Origin: Welwitschia mirabilis
Lineage: Eukaryota > Gnetophyta > Gnetopsida > Welwitschiales
Length of the DNA: 64,000 nucleotides
Reading direction: 5' to 3'
Assembly (NCBI GenBank): GCA_051453625.1
Contig: JBOZIK010000001.1
Span: 144,872,000 to 144,935,999 of the forward strand
Position numbers and translations under genes: made by a program
The notes under the pieces: generated by a model
Told to the model about the DNA's origin: nothing
The model's input: the letters and a program-made list of their open reading frames with translations, nothing else
Databases searched by the model: none
Shown here: positions 1 through 12,984 of the stretch, in pieces
How positions within the stretch are numbered: position 1 is the stretch's first letter
Layout of the letters: the number at the start of each line of letters is the position of its first letter

Positions 1-3000
1 TCATTGAAATCTTAAATTTGAGAAGGGATTTCAACCTTATTTTGAGGGGAAAAAGGTTTTAAATATATTTGGAATAAAATTGTTATGAATATGTATCAAA
101 GTAACATGGACTTTTTGGTATTTTTCTTGTCTTATAAATTTTTTGATGTATAATTCTTATACTCTACATTAGAAATGATATAACTATCCTTATAATTACT
201 TGTTACTGGCTCACCATCATTCAATAATTTCTTGAGGAATTTACCATTTTTAAGCTTTAGTATATTTATCCAACTTAATGATTCCATCATCTTGGATATT
301 CTTTCATACCATATATGTCTTATAATTTCATTTTTTTACTACAAGTTATCACCTAGTTTTCTATTATTAACATCAAATATCCACTTGATGTTAGGAGTAT
401 TATAATTTTCATTAATTCATCCATAATTTTTATTTGTTACATTTTATGGGGCTATTAATACACATAATAGCTATCAATAAATTAATCTTGAAGGAATAAT
501 TTTATTATCCATCTTTATATTATATAATTTTTCACTTTTTTAAACCTATCATAAACATTTTAATGAAGCTTGGACATCTTTATCTTATTTATATTCTTCT
601 TGGCTACATCCATTTAGAAGTATTTTATTCTTTTGAACTTATCTTTAGATAAATTTAGTTTCATATATTCTTCTAGTATTTTTAATAGATCTTAGATAAT
701 AATTGTATCAAGTGATTTATACTTGAGAATGATATGATTAAATACTTATGGATAAAATTTTACTAGGTATGGTATAGATCCTTTAATACAAAACCATTCA
801 TAAGTTGATTTTTTATTCAAACATATCTAGTTTTATCACTCTAATACTATGTAAGATCAATCTTATACTAAAATTTTCTATAGTTTTTTATACTACAAAC
901 AATAAAAAAGTACATCAAATAGGGTATGTTACATATATTTCATAATGTATAGGAAGGAATAAATAAATAATTACTAACGATATATTTATCAATGGAATAA
1001 TAGTTAAAATCTATAAATATCCTTCTTGGTATACTATGATGTCCTAAGTGTAATTAGATCATTAATTTGAATGTTTTAGTAGTTGCACTTCTTGGAAAAG
1101 TGATGATTCTTGAGACTTTCAAATTTAATATCCTCCCCATTCTAAATAATGATATATCTAATATATGATTATAAGTATCACATGAATGGAGCTTCTAAGA
1201 AATGATATGACTTTTCATATCTTTTTAAGTTAACTACACTATATGATGCTTTATTTAGTATCATAATATATAATATGCAACTCATGTAAATTATTAGCAT
1301 CCACCTCTCAGATTACTAAAATGATGTAAACTCTAATCTCTGATTTTTATAGAGTCAATAAAGCATGATAACTTTTTGTAATAAAGTTTTATATAAAAAC
1401 AAATAGCTTTAATTTTTTATTAAAACCTATAAATATGTAAGCCTAGTTAAAGTTCATAAGATGTTAAATACTATAAAGATTGAGATTATTCCAAAACTTA
1501 AAAATTAGATTTGTGAACAATAACATCCAATGTAAAAGACAAACTTCTTATTTCTATTTATTCAATAATGTATATTTTAGATGTTATATTGGTTATTTAT
1601 CAATGGAAATCCTTGCTACTATTAAAATTTAAGAATTTATGACTTTTTCAAAGTATGTGTGATATTAATAATGCTAGCATCTTCTTTTCTCTAAAAGAAA
1701 GACTTTAGTTAAAAAAAAATTGTAAAAATCTTAGATTAAGCTATAGGAAGTACATCTTTAATTTTGTCTTTTCTAATTAACTTATTAATGTTAAATTTAA
1801 ATTAAATAAATTTAAATCATATATAAATAAATGAAGAGCCAAAACAATGATATATTTCCTCTCCTATATCAAATGTTATCATATCACACTATAGTATATT
1901 AGATAAAGGTTCTTCTATAGATACAGAGTGTCAATGGCATCTTCTATTTTGTAAAACCCTCATAGCACTCCTCCCCATCTTTGATCTTCATTATAAGAAA
2001 AACCTTAATAGCCTTTTCATAAAAATATTATAATAAACTATAGATTTATCATAGGTAACCCACTAATTTAAAATATTTCTTATTCCTTAGTGGATGATAT
2101 TTTTCACTTTATAGACGTCATAACATGTTTCCCATTTTGTTTTACTATTAATCCTTTGAATAGCTTTGTTTTTCTTCCTTCTTAGTGCTAAGATGATTCT
2201 AAATGAACTATAGTAACTCATTTTAGAGATAAGATAATAGGTATGATTTCTATTGACTACTCTTTATCTAGAGATGTATTTGCATTCATTTTTAAGAATT
2301 ATGTGTCACACTTTTTTTTTTAATTTTTTTCATTTTCTGTTATTTCATATATGTACTTTAATGTATATTTAAAATATTTTAATGGGAAAAAAATATTGAT
2401 GTCATTTTTGTGTGCTATTATGCATGTAAATTTATTCTCACCTACATTAAATCTTCATTCATAATGAAGAAAGTTCCATTTGTTAAATTCTTTTAGGAAT
2501 AAATTTTTAACTCTTACCATTCATGTTAGACTTCAAGCTATAAAGTCGCTTTTTCAGCAAAAAATTTGCTTTTCTTTTTTTTTTCTATAAGAAACAAAAC
2601 ATATTTTTGATAAAAAATCAATGTCTTAGTAGTATAAATTAGTATATAGTTTTTGAATACATCTACATCATTAAAAGATCTATATGAAGTAGTAGACATT
2701 TACACTAAGGGCTAACGCAAAATGCAAAACATTAGATATATTGGATTTATAACATACCTTTCTTGAGTTCCACTCAATGACAATAAACATTTAGATGCAA
2801 AAAACATCTTTCTTAAGATTTAATTAATGACAGTTAGCATCTGCAATGAGTTGAGGATATTTATAATAATATATGCATGAAACAAAGGAGGTATCTACAA
2901 AGTTGAAGATCTCTGCATTATAAGTGCTAGAAAAACAACATGCATTTTATGGGGGGAGAAAATACTTCATAATATTAAAAACATTTATCCCAAAGGCCTA

Positions 3001-4160
3001 CCATTTAAGTTAGGATCCTAGAAATGTGTTAAAATGCTTTTAAAATAAGAATTTAACCTTATTTTTATTCCTCATTAAAATATTTTAGATCTTAATAAAT
3101 GGTATTAAATAATCATAAGATCTAATAAGAACTTAAGAGAAAACCACTATTATTTATAATAATAAAGATTTATTTCTCATCAAGATTTATTAGAATATAA
3201 AATTTATTTATAATAAAATTCTTAATAGTAATATTAATGTTAAATTCCTATGGTCTAGCAATAATAATAGCATGATGTTGATGAAAAATGTGCATATTCA
3301 AAAATTTTTAATAGTAGATATATCAAAGAGTTTCGCAATAAAAAAAACATTCCATATTCCAAGGATAATGTCATGTATGCTTTACATTGAGGCCATGGCT
3401 AGAAAAACATAGTTTGGATTTGTAGTGAAAATGATGAAGTTTATGATAGATATTCAAGAACTTATAAGAAAATATAACATGCAGAATATTCAAAAACATA
3501 TTTCTGAGAAATATTATGAAGAAGAGAAAACTCAATAGAGATATTATTTCTCTACTTTTAGAATTAGGTAACATAGTTTCTTCAAAGTTATTCTATGCAA
3601 ATTAACCCCTTTCTCTGAAGGAACATTTGATTTATCCATGGTCATATGGGTAATAATGGATGAGTGAAAGTTTTTAAATATTAAAAAAAAAATCAAACCT
3701 ATAAAGTCATTTTGAAAAAAAAGTTAAAATTGATAAGAAAGAAATTCTAAATCTTACTTTTAAGTTTTCACACATGCTCTCTAGCTACTTAGTTTAAGAA
3801 AAATTAAAAAGGAGACTATGATGCCTTGATGTTCATGAAGATGTCCATATGATATTTGCTATAGATGTTGGACCTACATAGATACTTATAATTTTAACTA
3901 CTACAACTTAATGAATATAACATAATTGTTAAAATTAGAATGTTTTTTATTTCGATATCTCTAACATTAATGTCATAAACAAAGAAGATAATTTATTCAC
4001 TTGTGCATCTTTTTCTAATTATTATCAAATACATCTATGAAAAATTTTAAAAAAACCATTTATCTTATATAATAACATAATATAGATAGTAATGTATTGA
4101 TAAAAATAAATGTTTGAGAAAGTCGAATTCCCTACTTTATATATAAAGTATCAATTAATA
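1..4160. other. AT-rich DNA, no assignable gene
   Basis: I see no recognisable gene or element here. On the minus strand between about 110 and 700, a run of short, broken reading frames has protein-like composition (for example the stretch around 180-300, reading WINILKLKNGKFLKKLL). I do not recognise the family and the frame is interrupted repeatedly. The rest is AT-rich, with homopolymer tracts and no tRNA-like or terminal-repeat signals that I could find. Confidence 0.4.
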
Positions 4161-4173
4161 GGTTAAGAGGAGA

Positions 4174-4500
4174 AGCGAAGTCATGGAACATCATGCCCCC
4201 TTCATCAAGATTACTTGTTTACTTGGCCAAGTAAAAACCCATGGGTGGCCCCTAGCTTTCTTAGATGTAGACACTAAATATTTGAATCCCTAGGGTAACT
4301 TTTAACAAACCTTTTTTATCAATGATTAAGTGACTATTTGAGATATGCCTTTAGTATATTGTATGAATGGGGCCAATGAAATATTTAATACAAACAAAAA
4401 TAAAACTAACTTCAAGGAAGTTGATTCATGGAAAAGCATACCACACTTTTAAAGGTCACAAGTTTACTTAGCTAGGTGAACATCCATGGATGGCCCTTAC
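4174..4500 (+). repeat. Diverged direct duplication of an ~82-bp block
   Basis: Two related blocks lie in the same orientation at about 4,174-4,255 and 4,418-4,500. Both begin GAAGT..CATGGAA, contain a TTTACTTGGCCAAGT-like core (TTTACTTAGCTAGGT in the second), and end CCATGG(G/A)TGGCCC. They are separated by about 160 bp of unrelated AT-rich sequence. I cannot assign them to a named element. Confidence 0.55.
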
Positions 4501-4579
4501 AAGCCTAGAACTTAGCCATCAAATGTCTAGCTCCTACTTGTAATTTATGCTTAAGCTATTAAAGTTTATCCTTACATGC

Positions 4580-5739
4580 ATCTTAAATACATGGATATAA
4601 ACCACAAACGAACTTGTACACCATAGAATTTAAGTCTAATACATTGAAGATCCTAATAACTTATAAACAAAGGTTGATCCAACTCCACTATACCTTAGGA
4701 CCCTTAATAAATATTATTAAGGAGAAATAGATGATGAAGAAGGAGGTTTACTTTAAGCATTAAGACATGCAAACAAAGGAAATACTTATAATAATATTTT
4801 ATGAATTGATTAAATATTTATCTGGAAATATTATTCCTCACTTTATTATTTTATAGATCAATGATTATCTTCCTCAAATAGCAAGTTTTACAGTTAAACT
4901 AAATGCACATTTTAAGCTTTGGATAAGTAAGGTTTTATCTGCTTAATATTTAAAAAAATTATTTTTATTAGAAAAGCTCCTAGATCCATCCATGATAAAT
5001 GTAGTTTTAGACATTTTAGTAGTTATGCTATCCTTGTTATTTGTAAATGAATATCATATTTTGATCTTGATTTACTTAAGTATCCTAAAATTCTTTATTG
5101 ACTTGAGCTGGGAATTTTTTGTTCATTTTTCATATGGTGGTATAGGACATTATGAGTAATATTAGTTTGATTATAAAATTAGAAATCCTTTTACCACCAA
5201 ATGATAGTCATCACACATGTTACTATACAAAGACTAATTTACAACATAGGAAGAGAGAATGAAAATTTAAGATAGGTAGCATATATGACAAGATGATGAT
5301 ACTATTGTTATTAGGATGGCAATATGATTTATGATTGTTTAGTATGACATAAAAAAAGGCTTCAAAGGAAGAAAATCTTGTGTTGGTAAAAAAAATAAAA
5401 ATGTTGTTTCAATTCAATGGTGTAAACTTTTTATTAACTTTAAAAACAATAACAAAAAAAACCAAAAAAAAAAAGAAAAAGAAAAGTAATGTTGAAGAAT
5501 ATTTTCATTCTAGAGCATATAATAATGCTTCTTTCAATTCTCAAATTATCCATTCAAGTATTCACATAGAAGAATTTCATTTGAATTAATGTAACAAAAA
5601 CAAATGTTACTTACAAACTCAAATCTTTTAAAAATTAAATAACTTTTAATACTTAATTATTAATTAGTACTTTGGTAATACATTCATCCCTCTTAAAAGT
5701 GAGTCTATCAAAAGTGATATACTCTCAAAAGCAATAAAA
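4580..5739. other. AT-rich DNA with an A-rich tract
   Basis: No gene is visible. A purine-rich tract of A runs broken by a few G and C lies at about 5,452-5,486. The small reading frame running through it codes mostly for lysine and looks like a low-complexity by-product, not a gene. Confidence 0.5.
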
Positions 5740-5972
5740 CTTTATTCCATATATATTTTCCCTATAAGCAAAATTAGTAATCTGAGAAATCTAGTAGGCA
5801 GTACAAAATTATTAAAAATCCTCAAATTATTGAGTTTGAGAGGTAAAATTATCTATTAGCCCATATACATTCTCCTTATAGGTAGAATTAATAATCTGAT
5901 AAATCTAATAAGCAATAGAAAACTATTAGAAATCCTTAAAGTATTGAGTTTGAGAGGAAAATTTATCTTTAA
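5740..5972 (+). repeat. Tandem duplication, unit ~115 bp
   Basis: Two adjacent units, about 5,740-5,858 and 5,859-5,972, share the order CATATA..TT(T/C)CC(C/T)TATA, TAATCTGA(G/T)AAATCTA, TATTGAGTTTGAGAGG. They have diverged by scattered substitutions. The minus-strand ORF that crosses the second unit (5,856-6,038) has no recognisable family and probably arises by chance. Confidence 0.65.
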
Positions 5973-6062
5973 TAAACTTGTAGCTAGAGAGGACCCATCA
6001 TTAACTTCATATTTCTTAAAACTAGTATCTTGTGACATTGGATCAAAATTATTAAAATGAAG

Positions 6063-6285
6063 TGTATCAAATGTGAACTAGTTGGAACACTATTTTATTT
6101 GGTTATTATAAGATCTTTGTTTTTTTCTGAAACAAATAAAAAAATATCAAATGTGAACTGTTTAGAATAGTATTCATTTGATCATTATAAAGGTTTTATT
6201 TTTTTAAATGATTAGAAAATATATCAAATGTGAATTAGTTAGAAAACTATTTCGTTTCATCATTATAAGACTTAATTTTTTAATT
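6063..6285 (+). repeat. Three tandem units of ~80 bp
   Basis: The motif ATCAAATGTGAA(C/T) starts at 6,066, 6,146 and 6,223, giving periods of 80 and 77 bp. Each is followed by a similar CTATTT-CATTATAA(A/G) tail and a T-rich end. The array sits directly after the ~115-bp duplication at 5.74-5.97 kb, so this stretch has expanded by tandem duplication at least twice. Confidence 0.65.
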
Positions 6286-7040
6286 TTAAGTAAGTAAAAA
6301 ACCTTAACATTCCATAAAAGCAATAATCACATTTTATAGGGTTATGCCTATGATGCATCTTTAAAGATTATATGGGATCTGGTTAAGGCCACTTCTAAAA
6401 AAAGGAGTGGGCTAAACAACCTTCTATCTCATATTAAATGAGGTGTATAAATGCAATGCATACCACAAGTTTCAAATTTTATGCAATGTGTCATCACCTC
6501 AATGCATGTAGTACATGAATTTAATAGGATTAGTGAGGCAGTTTAGCTTTTTCGCTAAAAAAAATACCAACCATCCTAAATTAAAAAAATAAGAGTAGCT
6601 ATTTCTCAAATGTATGTTAAAAGGCACAATTGATAAACAAGTCTAGGGAATAATTGAAATTTTGATGCAAGTCTCAATCTCTTCCACACAACAGTGCTTC
6701 ATGATTCCTTTATAGGAATAAGTAGGAAAGTAAACTTCTGCAACAAAACTCAGAATTGAGAAGCACATCCATCAAGACTTCTAGTGAATTGAGTTAAACA
6801 TCCATTGTATAAGATACCATGATTTAATGATTGATTCAAAATAGGTTGTGAAACAAAATCTGTTACGAAGCTCACTGATCGAAGAATGAATTATGAAATA
6901 TTCACAGTACATCTAGCAGTCCTTACCTGGGGTAAAACTAGACCAACTAAAATGGGCATTTATAAGTACAGAGATACATACGAGTAATAAAAAGAAATGG
7001 AAAGTTTTCAGTTATGTCATGTAAAGAATTTCTTATAAAG

Positions 7041-7588
7041 NNNNNNNNNNNNNNNNNNNNNNNNNNNNNNNNNNNNNNNNNNNNNNNNNNNNNNNNNNNN
7101 NNNNNNNNNNNNNNNNNNNNNNNNNNNNNNNNNNNNNNNNNNNNNNNNNNNNNNNNNNNNNNNNNNNNNNNNNNNNNNNNNNNNNNNNNNNNNNNNNNNN
7201 NNNNNNNNNNNNNNNNNNNNNNNNNNNNNNNNNNNNNNNNNNNNNNNNNNNNNNNNNNNNNNNNNNNNNNNNNNNNNNNNNNNNNNNNNNNNNNNNNNNN
7301 NNNNNNNNNNNNNNNNNNNNNNNNNNNNNNNNNNNNNNNNNNNNNNNNNNNNNNNNNNNNNNNNNNNNNNNNNNNNNNNNNNNNNNNNNNNNNNNNNNNN
7401 NNNNNNNNNNNNNNNNNNNNNNNNNNNNNNNNNNNNNNNNNNNNNNNNNNNNNNNNNNNNNNNNNNNNNNNNNNNNNNNNNNNNNNNNNNNNNNNNNNNN
7501 NNNNNNNNNNNNNNNNNNNNNNNNNNNNNNNNNNNNNNNNNNNNNNNNNNNNNNNNNNNNNNNNNNNNNNNNNNNNNNNNNNNNNNNN
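7041..7588. other. Assembly gap (548 N) with identical flanks
   Basis: The 45 bases before the gap (6,996-7,040) are repeated exactly after it (7,589-7,633). Unmerged overlapping contig ends would look like this, so the true gap may be zero or negative. The reading frame that spans the N run is not a gene. Confidence 0.85.
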
Positions 7589-7714
7589 AATGGAAAGTTT
7601 TCAGTTATGTCATGTAAAGAATTTCTTATAAAGCATACTGCAGGCTAGGTGTATTTCAGATTGGGAAACAATCAGTAAGCCGAACATGGCAAGTATCCCA
7701 TTTCCTACAACAAA

Positions 7715-8217
7715 TTATGTGCAGGATGCTTGTACTGCTAAACTCTTAGATTTACCAGGACAAGGATCTTGTCTAAATCTCTTCATTAACATTTCTATTG
7801 AGCAGTCTTGATGGTCAATTCATTTCTAAAATAAGAATTTGCACAATGTCATAAGCTTGAATCGAGAGGGAGTGAATGCATATGAGAGTCATGAGTAAGT
7901 CCACATAAGGTGCTTAAGTTACCTTTTCCATGATAGATGATGAGTGAGTGGTGTGACAACTACCTATTTGAAAGGCTCCACATGATCCCTGAGGGGTACC
8001 ATAGCTTGCAAAGTTTATTACTGAAATTTTACTTCCTTATGGATACTCAAGATGAATAGCAGGCTTGGGATGGCTTTCAGAAGTGAAACCACAGACACTT
8101 ACTAGCCTTCTATTTGCAAACCCTATTTGAGTTGGATCACTACCTTTGTCTTCTAAAATCACAAGTAAGTTATCTTTGGCTTTAAACCAAGACCTGGGGA
8201 TATGGTACTTGTAAAAA
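7715..8217 (-). pseudogene. BGAL: Beta-galactosidase (GH35) pseudogene, last two exons
   Basis: The minus strand encodes the C-terminus of a plant GH35 beta-galactosidase, a cell-wall/secreted enzyme that removes terminal galactose. Exon 8,217-7,923 reads YHIPRSW, then KDNLLVILEDKG, then SVINFASYGTPQGSCG, the conserved end of the beta-sandwich followed by the galactose-binding lectin-like tail. A TAA interrupts it at the LEYP-stop-GSK position. It ends at an AAAAG/GTAAC donor. The last exon, 7,825-7,715, begins after a TTATTTTAG acceptor and contains DPCPGKSKSLAVQASC and a normal stop. A TGA stands where the consensus has Cys in KCIG. Upstream, the intron is occupied by a copia LTR (8,343). 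The 5' exons on the same strand lie at 23.2-24.9 kb. The family match is strong. That both parts belong to one gene is inferred from matching order and strand. Confidence 0.85.
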
Positions 8218-8342
8218 CCCAAATCATAGATATTTTTGGAAGTTGTAAAGGTAAAAACAAATTTTGATAAAGCTAATTGACCTTCTTTATCATCTCTGTG
8301 TAACATTGCCATAATTGGTGTTGCATTTATTGTAAATGAATT

Positions 8343-8486
8343 TATTGAAGATTTTTTCTCTCCATAATTTTTATAAGTTGTGACCTTTGAATATAAGTCA
8401 CAACTCTTCATCTCTTTTAAATACAAGATGTTTCCAAGAAGTACTTTAGTGAATAGATTTCATATCGGTGTAGCATAGATGCTTCA
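8343..8486 (+). repeat. 5' LTR of the plus-strand copia element
   Basis: This matches, in reverse complement, the LTR at 29,579-29,777: TATTGAAGATTTTTTCTCTCC at the left end and GCATAGATGCTTCA at the right. At 144 bp it is about 55 bp shorter because it has one copy of an internal ~52-bp unit that is present twice in the minus-strand element. Confidence 0.85.
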
Positions 8487-10721
8487 ATTGAGTATCAGGT
8501 ATAAAATCCATGAGTTAAAGATTTTGTTAAAAAAATGAGTGGAAAAAGAGTGAAAAAATACTGAATCATCTGGAATGAGGTTGATTACTATTGTTGTTCA
8601 ATCTAAAGTTGTATTCAATGCAGGAATTATTCTTACTGAATCCAGTTATGATGCTTGATCACAATTTATGCAGATGCATATTGTCAAGAGGGAGAAATTC
8701 TCTTATATTTGTGGTAAGGCAATGCCACCTGTAGAATTTAAAGATATGAAATATCGTATGTGGAGAATCAAAAAGTAAAAAGATGGCTATTAATATCCAT
8801 GAGTCCAAAAATTATGAAGCATTACTTGCACTTGTCCACTGCCTCTGAAATCTGAAATGTTCTGTCAAAATCTTTTTATGATGGAAGTGATGAGTTGCAA
8901 GTTTTTACCTTAAACCAAAAGGCTTTTACTACCAAATAATATGGAAAGTCTATTTCTAAATATTGTGGAGAATTAACTAAAGTTTTTTGAGAATTGGACC
9001 ACCAATATATAGTGGTTATGAAAGATCCTAAGGATACTATAGCATATAGAAAGTCCATTGAACACCTAAGGGTGAACATATTTCTTGCTAGATTGGATGG
9101 TGAGATTGAACAAATTTGTGGAGAAATTTTATGCAAGGAACCCATTCTAGATCTTGAAAAATGTTATGCATTAATTCGATGAGAGGCAATATGCTGAGCA
9201 ACACTAAATGTGGAGCTTGAAACTTTTGAAGCTGCTGCAATGGTGACTCAAAATTGACCAAAGATAACTTATGATGTTAATAAGTCTACTTACAAATTTA
9301 CCCATTACAACTTAACTGGACATACCAAAGAGCATTGCTATAAACTTGTGGGATATCCAGAATGATGGGATCATAATTGAACTTTCTGGAGGAAGAATTC
9401 TAATAGGATCCAAACCATTGCTATTGTTGAAACAAATACAAATGATGATGTTGCTAAAAGAGTCTTTATATCAGTAGAATTTATAGATAATGGTGGTAAG
9501 GTTTTTAATATTTCTACACTTGTTCCTAATAGTTCATGGATAATTGATGTTGATGCTACAAATCATATGATATTTGATTCTAGATAAATCACACATCTTA
9601 AATCATCCTCTCAAAATTTTGTTTTTATTGCTAATGGTAATTAAGCCTCAATTATTGGGGAAGGATATTTAACCCTAGCTAATACTTTGAATCTAGATTT
9701 TATTTTGGTTGTCCCATTCTTATATTTTAATCTTTTATCTATTTCGAAAATAACCACAACCTTATTTTGTATTGTAATTTTTTAGCCTGATTTTTCTATG
9801 TTTATAGACATCAAATAAATCAAATGATTGCTTGTGGTATTAAGCAAGGAAAGTTGTACTACTTGGACCTGATTTCAAAGAGTTATAAAAAGTTACACTA
9901 GGTTATTATAGTGGATAGTTATAAGGGGAGAAGAATAAATCTAAAATTTGGCTATGGCATCGATGTCTTAATCATGCATCCTTTGGTTATCTAAAAAAAT
10001 TATTTCCTAGTCTATTTGGAAAGTTTGATGTTTCTAACTTTTGATGTAAGGTTTGTAAACTTGCAAAAAGTCATTTAACTTAATTTACATTAATTTTAAA
10101 TAAAAGTCCTCATCCTTTTATGGTTATACATTTTGATGTATGGGGTCCATCTAAAACCCCAACTTTGGATGTATCACATTAGTTTGTGATTTTTATTAAT
10201 GATTGTACCAAAATGACTTATTTATGATTAATGAAGTCTAAAAGTGAAGTGAGTTTGTTATTTTAAAAATTTCATGAAATCATTCTAACTCAGTATAATG
10301 CATAGATTCAAGTTCTACACAGTGATAATGAAGTAGAGTACTAGAACTCTAAACTTCAATAGTATTTAGAAGTGCATTGAACTATTAATCAAACTACTTG
10401 TGCTAATACAGCCCAATAAAATGGGGTTACTGGGAGGAAAAATCAACATTTACTAGAAGTTTTTTGCACTTCACAAATTAAAGCTCATATGCCATTGTCT
10501 TATTAGGGAAAGCACTTACCAGTATAGCATATTTAATTAATTGAACTCCATTCAGAACTATTAACTTTTGAACACCATTCCAAGCCTTCAGTGATGCTAT
10601 GGTTGCTTCAACTATTTCTCATTTACCTCCTCATGTCTTTGGTTGTGTAGTATTTGTACATCTTCATAAGCATCAACATAACAAGTTAGATCCATGAGCT
10701 CTAAGATGTGTTTTTCTAGGG

Positions 10722-10811
10722 TATGCTATGCATCAGTAGGGCTATAAATGTTATCATCCTCTAATGTATGCTATGAATCAGAAGGGCTATAAATGTTACC
10801 ATCCTCTAATG
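10722..10811 (+). repeat. 45-bp tandem duplication inside copia integrase
   Basis: Two near-identical 45-bp units start at 10,722 and 10,767 (TATGCTATG(C/A)ATCAG...CCTCTAATG). The minus-strand relative has one copy at the matching place (about 27,270-27,310). The length is a multiple of three, so it does not shift the frame, though the element was already dead. Confidence 0.8.
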
Positions 10812-11235
10812 TGATGAATTTTTATAACATTGGATTTAGTTTTTTAGGGGTAGTACCAGAAGAAGATTCAAACTCTAGATTATCAGATTGTTGAGAAAAG
10901 CAATGGCAACAATTGAGATATAAGTGTATAGCTGTTGATCATAACGTTAATGATCATTTAGAAGCTGAAGAAGTGACTAAATAAGAAAATCCATTAATCG
11001 AAGAATCTAAGTCCCTTACTAACATACCATACCAATCATTTATTAAGGATGCTCTTGATCTAATACCTAAGCCTCCGAGAGAAAAACTACCAAAACATCT
11101 TACCAAAGGTATTCCTAAATCCACATATGAACCTAAACCTTCTAGTAAAGTTAAATATTCCATTAGTCATTTTGTGTCTAGTAATAGATTATTAGAATTA
11201 AATTAGTTATTTGTTAATGAATTATCTATTATAGC

Positions 11236-11335
11236 NNNNNNNNNNNNNNNNNNNNNNNNNNNNNNNNNNNNNNNNNNNNNNNNNNNNNNNNNNNNNNNNN
11301 NNNNNNNNNNNNNNNNNNNNNNNNNNNNNNNNNNN
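11236..11335. other. Assembly gap (100 N) with identical flanks
   Basis: The 36 bases at 11,200-11,235 recur exactly at 11,336-11,371. The copia reading continues across without a missing segment, so this is most likely an unmerged overlap. Confidence 0.85.
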
Positions 11336-12984
11336 AAATTAGTTATTTGTTAATGAATTATCTATTATAGCTATTCCTAATAGTGTGTAGGAAGCCTTAA
11401 CTAATTCAAGGTGGAAAGCTGCTTTGAATGAGGAAATGAACTTCTTACAAAAGAATGAAACTTGGGATCTTGTTAATTACCCACTAGAAAAGAAGCAAGT
11501 AGGATGTTGATGGATTTACACTATGAAGTATAAAGAAAATGACATGATTAAATGATTTAAAACAAGACTTATGGCAAAAGGATATACCCAATCCTATGGG
11601 ATTGATTACACAAAGACATTTACACCTATAGCTAAAATCAACACCATATGGATATTGCTATCTTTGGTAGCAATCTTAGATTAGTCATTACAACAATTTG
11701 ATGTAAAAAAAGACTTTTTTCATGGAGAATTATCTAAAGAAGTTTATATGGAGCTCCTACCAGGATTCATGGCCCTAGAAAGGATACTCAAAAGCTGTGT
11801 AGATTAAAGAAATCATTATATGGGCTAAAACAGTTTTCACAAGCATGGTTTGAAAGGTTTACAAAGTCTATGATAGCATTTGGATATCATAAAATTAATC
11901 TATACTATAATTTATTTTTAAAAAAATAGCAGGCTAAGATCACTGCACTCATTGTATATGTGGATGACATGGTAGTTAGAGGGAATGATCCAAAAGAAAG
12001 GGAGGCTTTACAAGAATATTTATTCAAAGAGATTGAAATGAAAGACCTTGGTTCCTTGAAATATTTTCTTGGGATTGAAGTGTGAAGATTTAAGAAAGGA
12101 ATATTTTTATCTCAAAGGAAATATGCATTATACTTATTAAAAGAGACTAAAATGTCAACATGTCAACTAGCTGGTACATTCATGGAGGAAAGCTTAAAGT
12201 TATGTATTGAGTTAGATCAAATACTAGTTGATAAAGAGAGATATAAAACACTAGGAGAGAGGCTGATGTACTTAATCCAGTGGATTAGATCTTGCCTATG
12301 CATTAATTACTATTAGCCAATTTATGCATAATCTAGGAGAACAACATATGAATGCAGTCATGTATATTTTAAGGTTTTTGAAGTCTACTCTTGAAAAGGG
12401 AATACTGTTCACTAAAAATACAGATTATCAAAGCATAGATGCATATACTAACATTAATTAGGCTATATTAATTAATAATATATAATCAACTTCTAGTTAT
12501 TTCACATTTATGGGTGATAATCTTATTACATGGAGAAGTAAAAAACAAAATGTTATTGCTCGCTCAAGTGCAGAAACTGAATTTAGAGGTATGACACTAG
12601 GATTTTGTGAAGCCTTATGGTTGATATTACTTTTACAAGATCTGGATTATTCACCTAGGTAATTAATTCACATGTATTATGATAATAAAGTTGCATGTGA
12701 CATTGCCCATAATCTTGTTCAACATGATTGAATAAAGCATGTTGAATTAGATAGATTCTTCATTAAGGAGAAGTTACATGTGAAGATTGTAGAACTGCCT
12801 AAAATTTGATTTGAGGATTAATTAGGTAAGGAATTTTTAAATAGAGTGTCTTCAAAAAGTCTTGATAAGTTGGCCATGTATGATATCTATGCACCAACTT
12901 GAGGGGGAGTGTTGAGGATATGGGATGCTATTAACTTTTCTTTTTAAAAGCTTACTTAATAGACATCTTTTAGGAAAGCCAAAT

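Larger units (their letters stand above)
8343..12915 (+). mobile_element. Ty1/copia retrotransposon (Retrofit-like), decayed, 3' LTR lost
   Basis: The domain order gag, protease, integrase, RT, RNase H identifies a copia element. The 5' LTR is 8,343-8,486, followed by a degenerate tRNA-Met-type primer-binding site (TTGAGTATCAGG near 8,488). Gag-like codons run from about 8,580 to 9,200. A zinc knuckle near 9,290-9,365 reads THYNLTGHTKEHCYKL, with the second Cys lost. Protease near 9,540 reads WIIDVDATNHM in place of the usual DSGA. Integrase spans about 9,840-10,810. RT spans 11,390-12,110, with YVDD intact at 11,957-11,968. RNase H extends to about 12,810. The polypurine tract TTGAGGGGGAG ends at 12,909 and the next bases, TGTTGAGG, start a 3' LTR that then departs from the 5' LTR, so it is truncated. 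Many stops make it non-autonomous. It sits in what was an intron of the beta-galactosidase gene. Confidence 0.9.

Noticed and set aside
2945-2960. GGGGGGAGA purine tract as a retroelement polypurine tract
   Set aside because: No LTR start, second LTR or coding domain nearby.
5380-5589. Lysine-rich small ORF on the plus strand
   Set aside because: It is translated from an A-rich low-complexity tract, with no domain and no conserved context.
7014-7631. 205-codon ORF on the plus strand
   Set aside because: Almost entirely N; the two ends are the same 45-bp sequence repeated across an assembly gap.
8994-9182. Separate small gene on the plus strand
   Set aside because: It is part of the copia gag (DPKDTIAYRKSIE...), matched by 29,074-28,865 in the minus element.
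10954-11163. Minus-strand ORF in the plus copia element and its mirror at 26,875-27,084 (+)
   Set aside because: Both are antisense to the same copia polyprotein linker between integrase and RT, and they resemble each other only because the elements are related.
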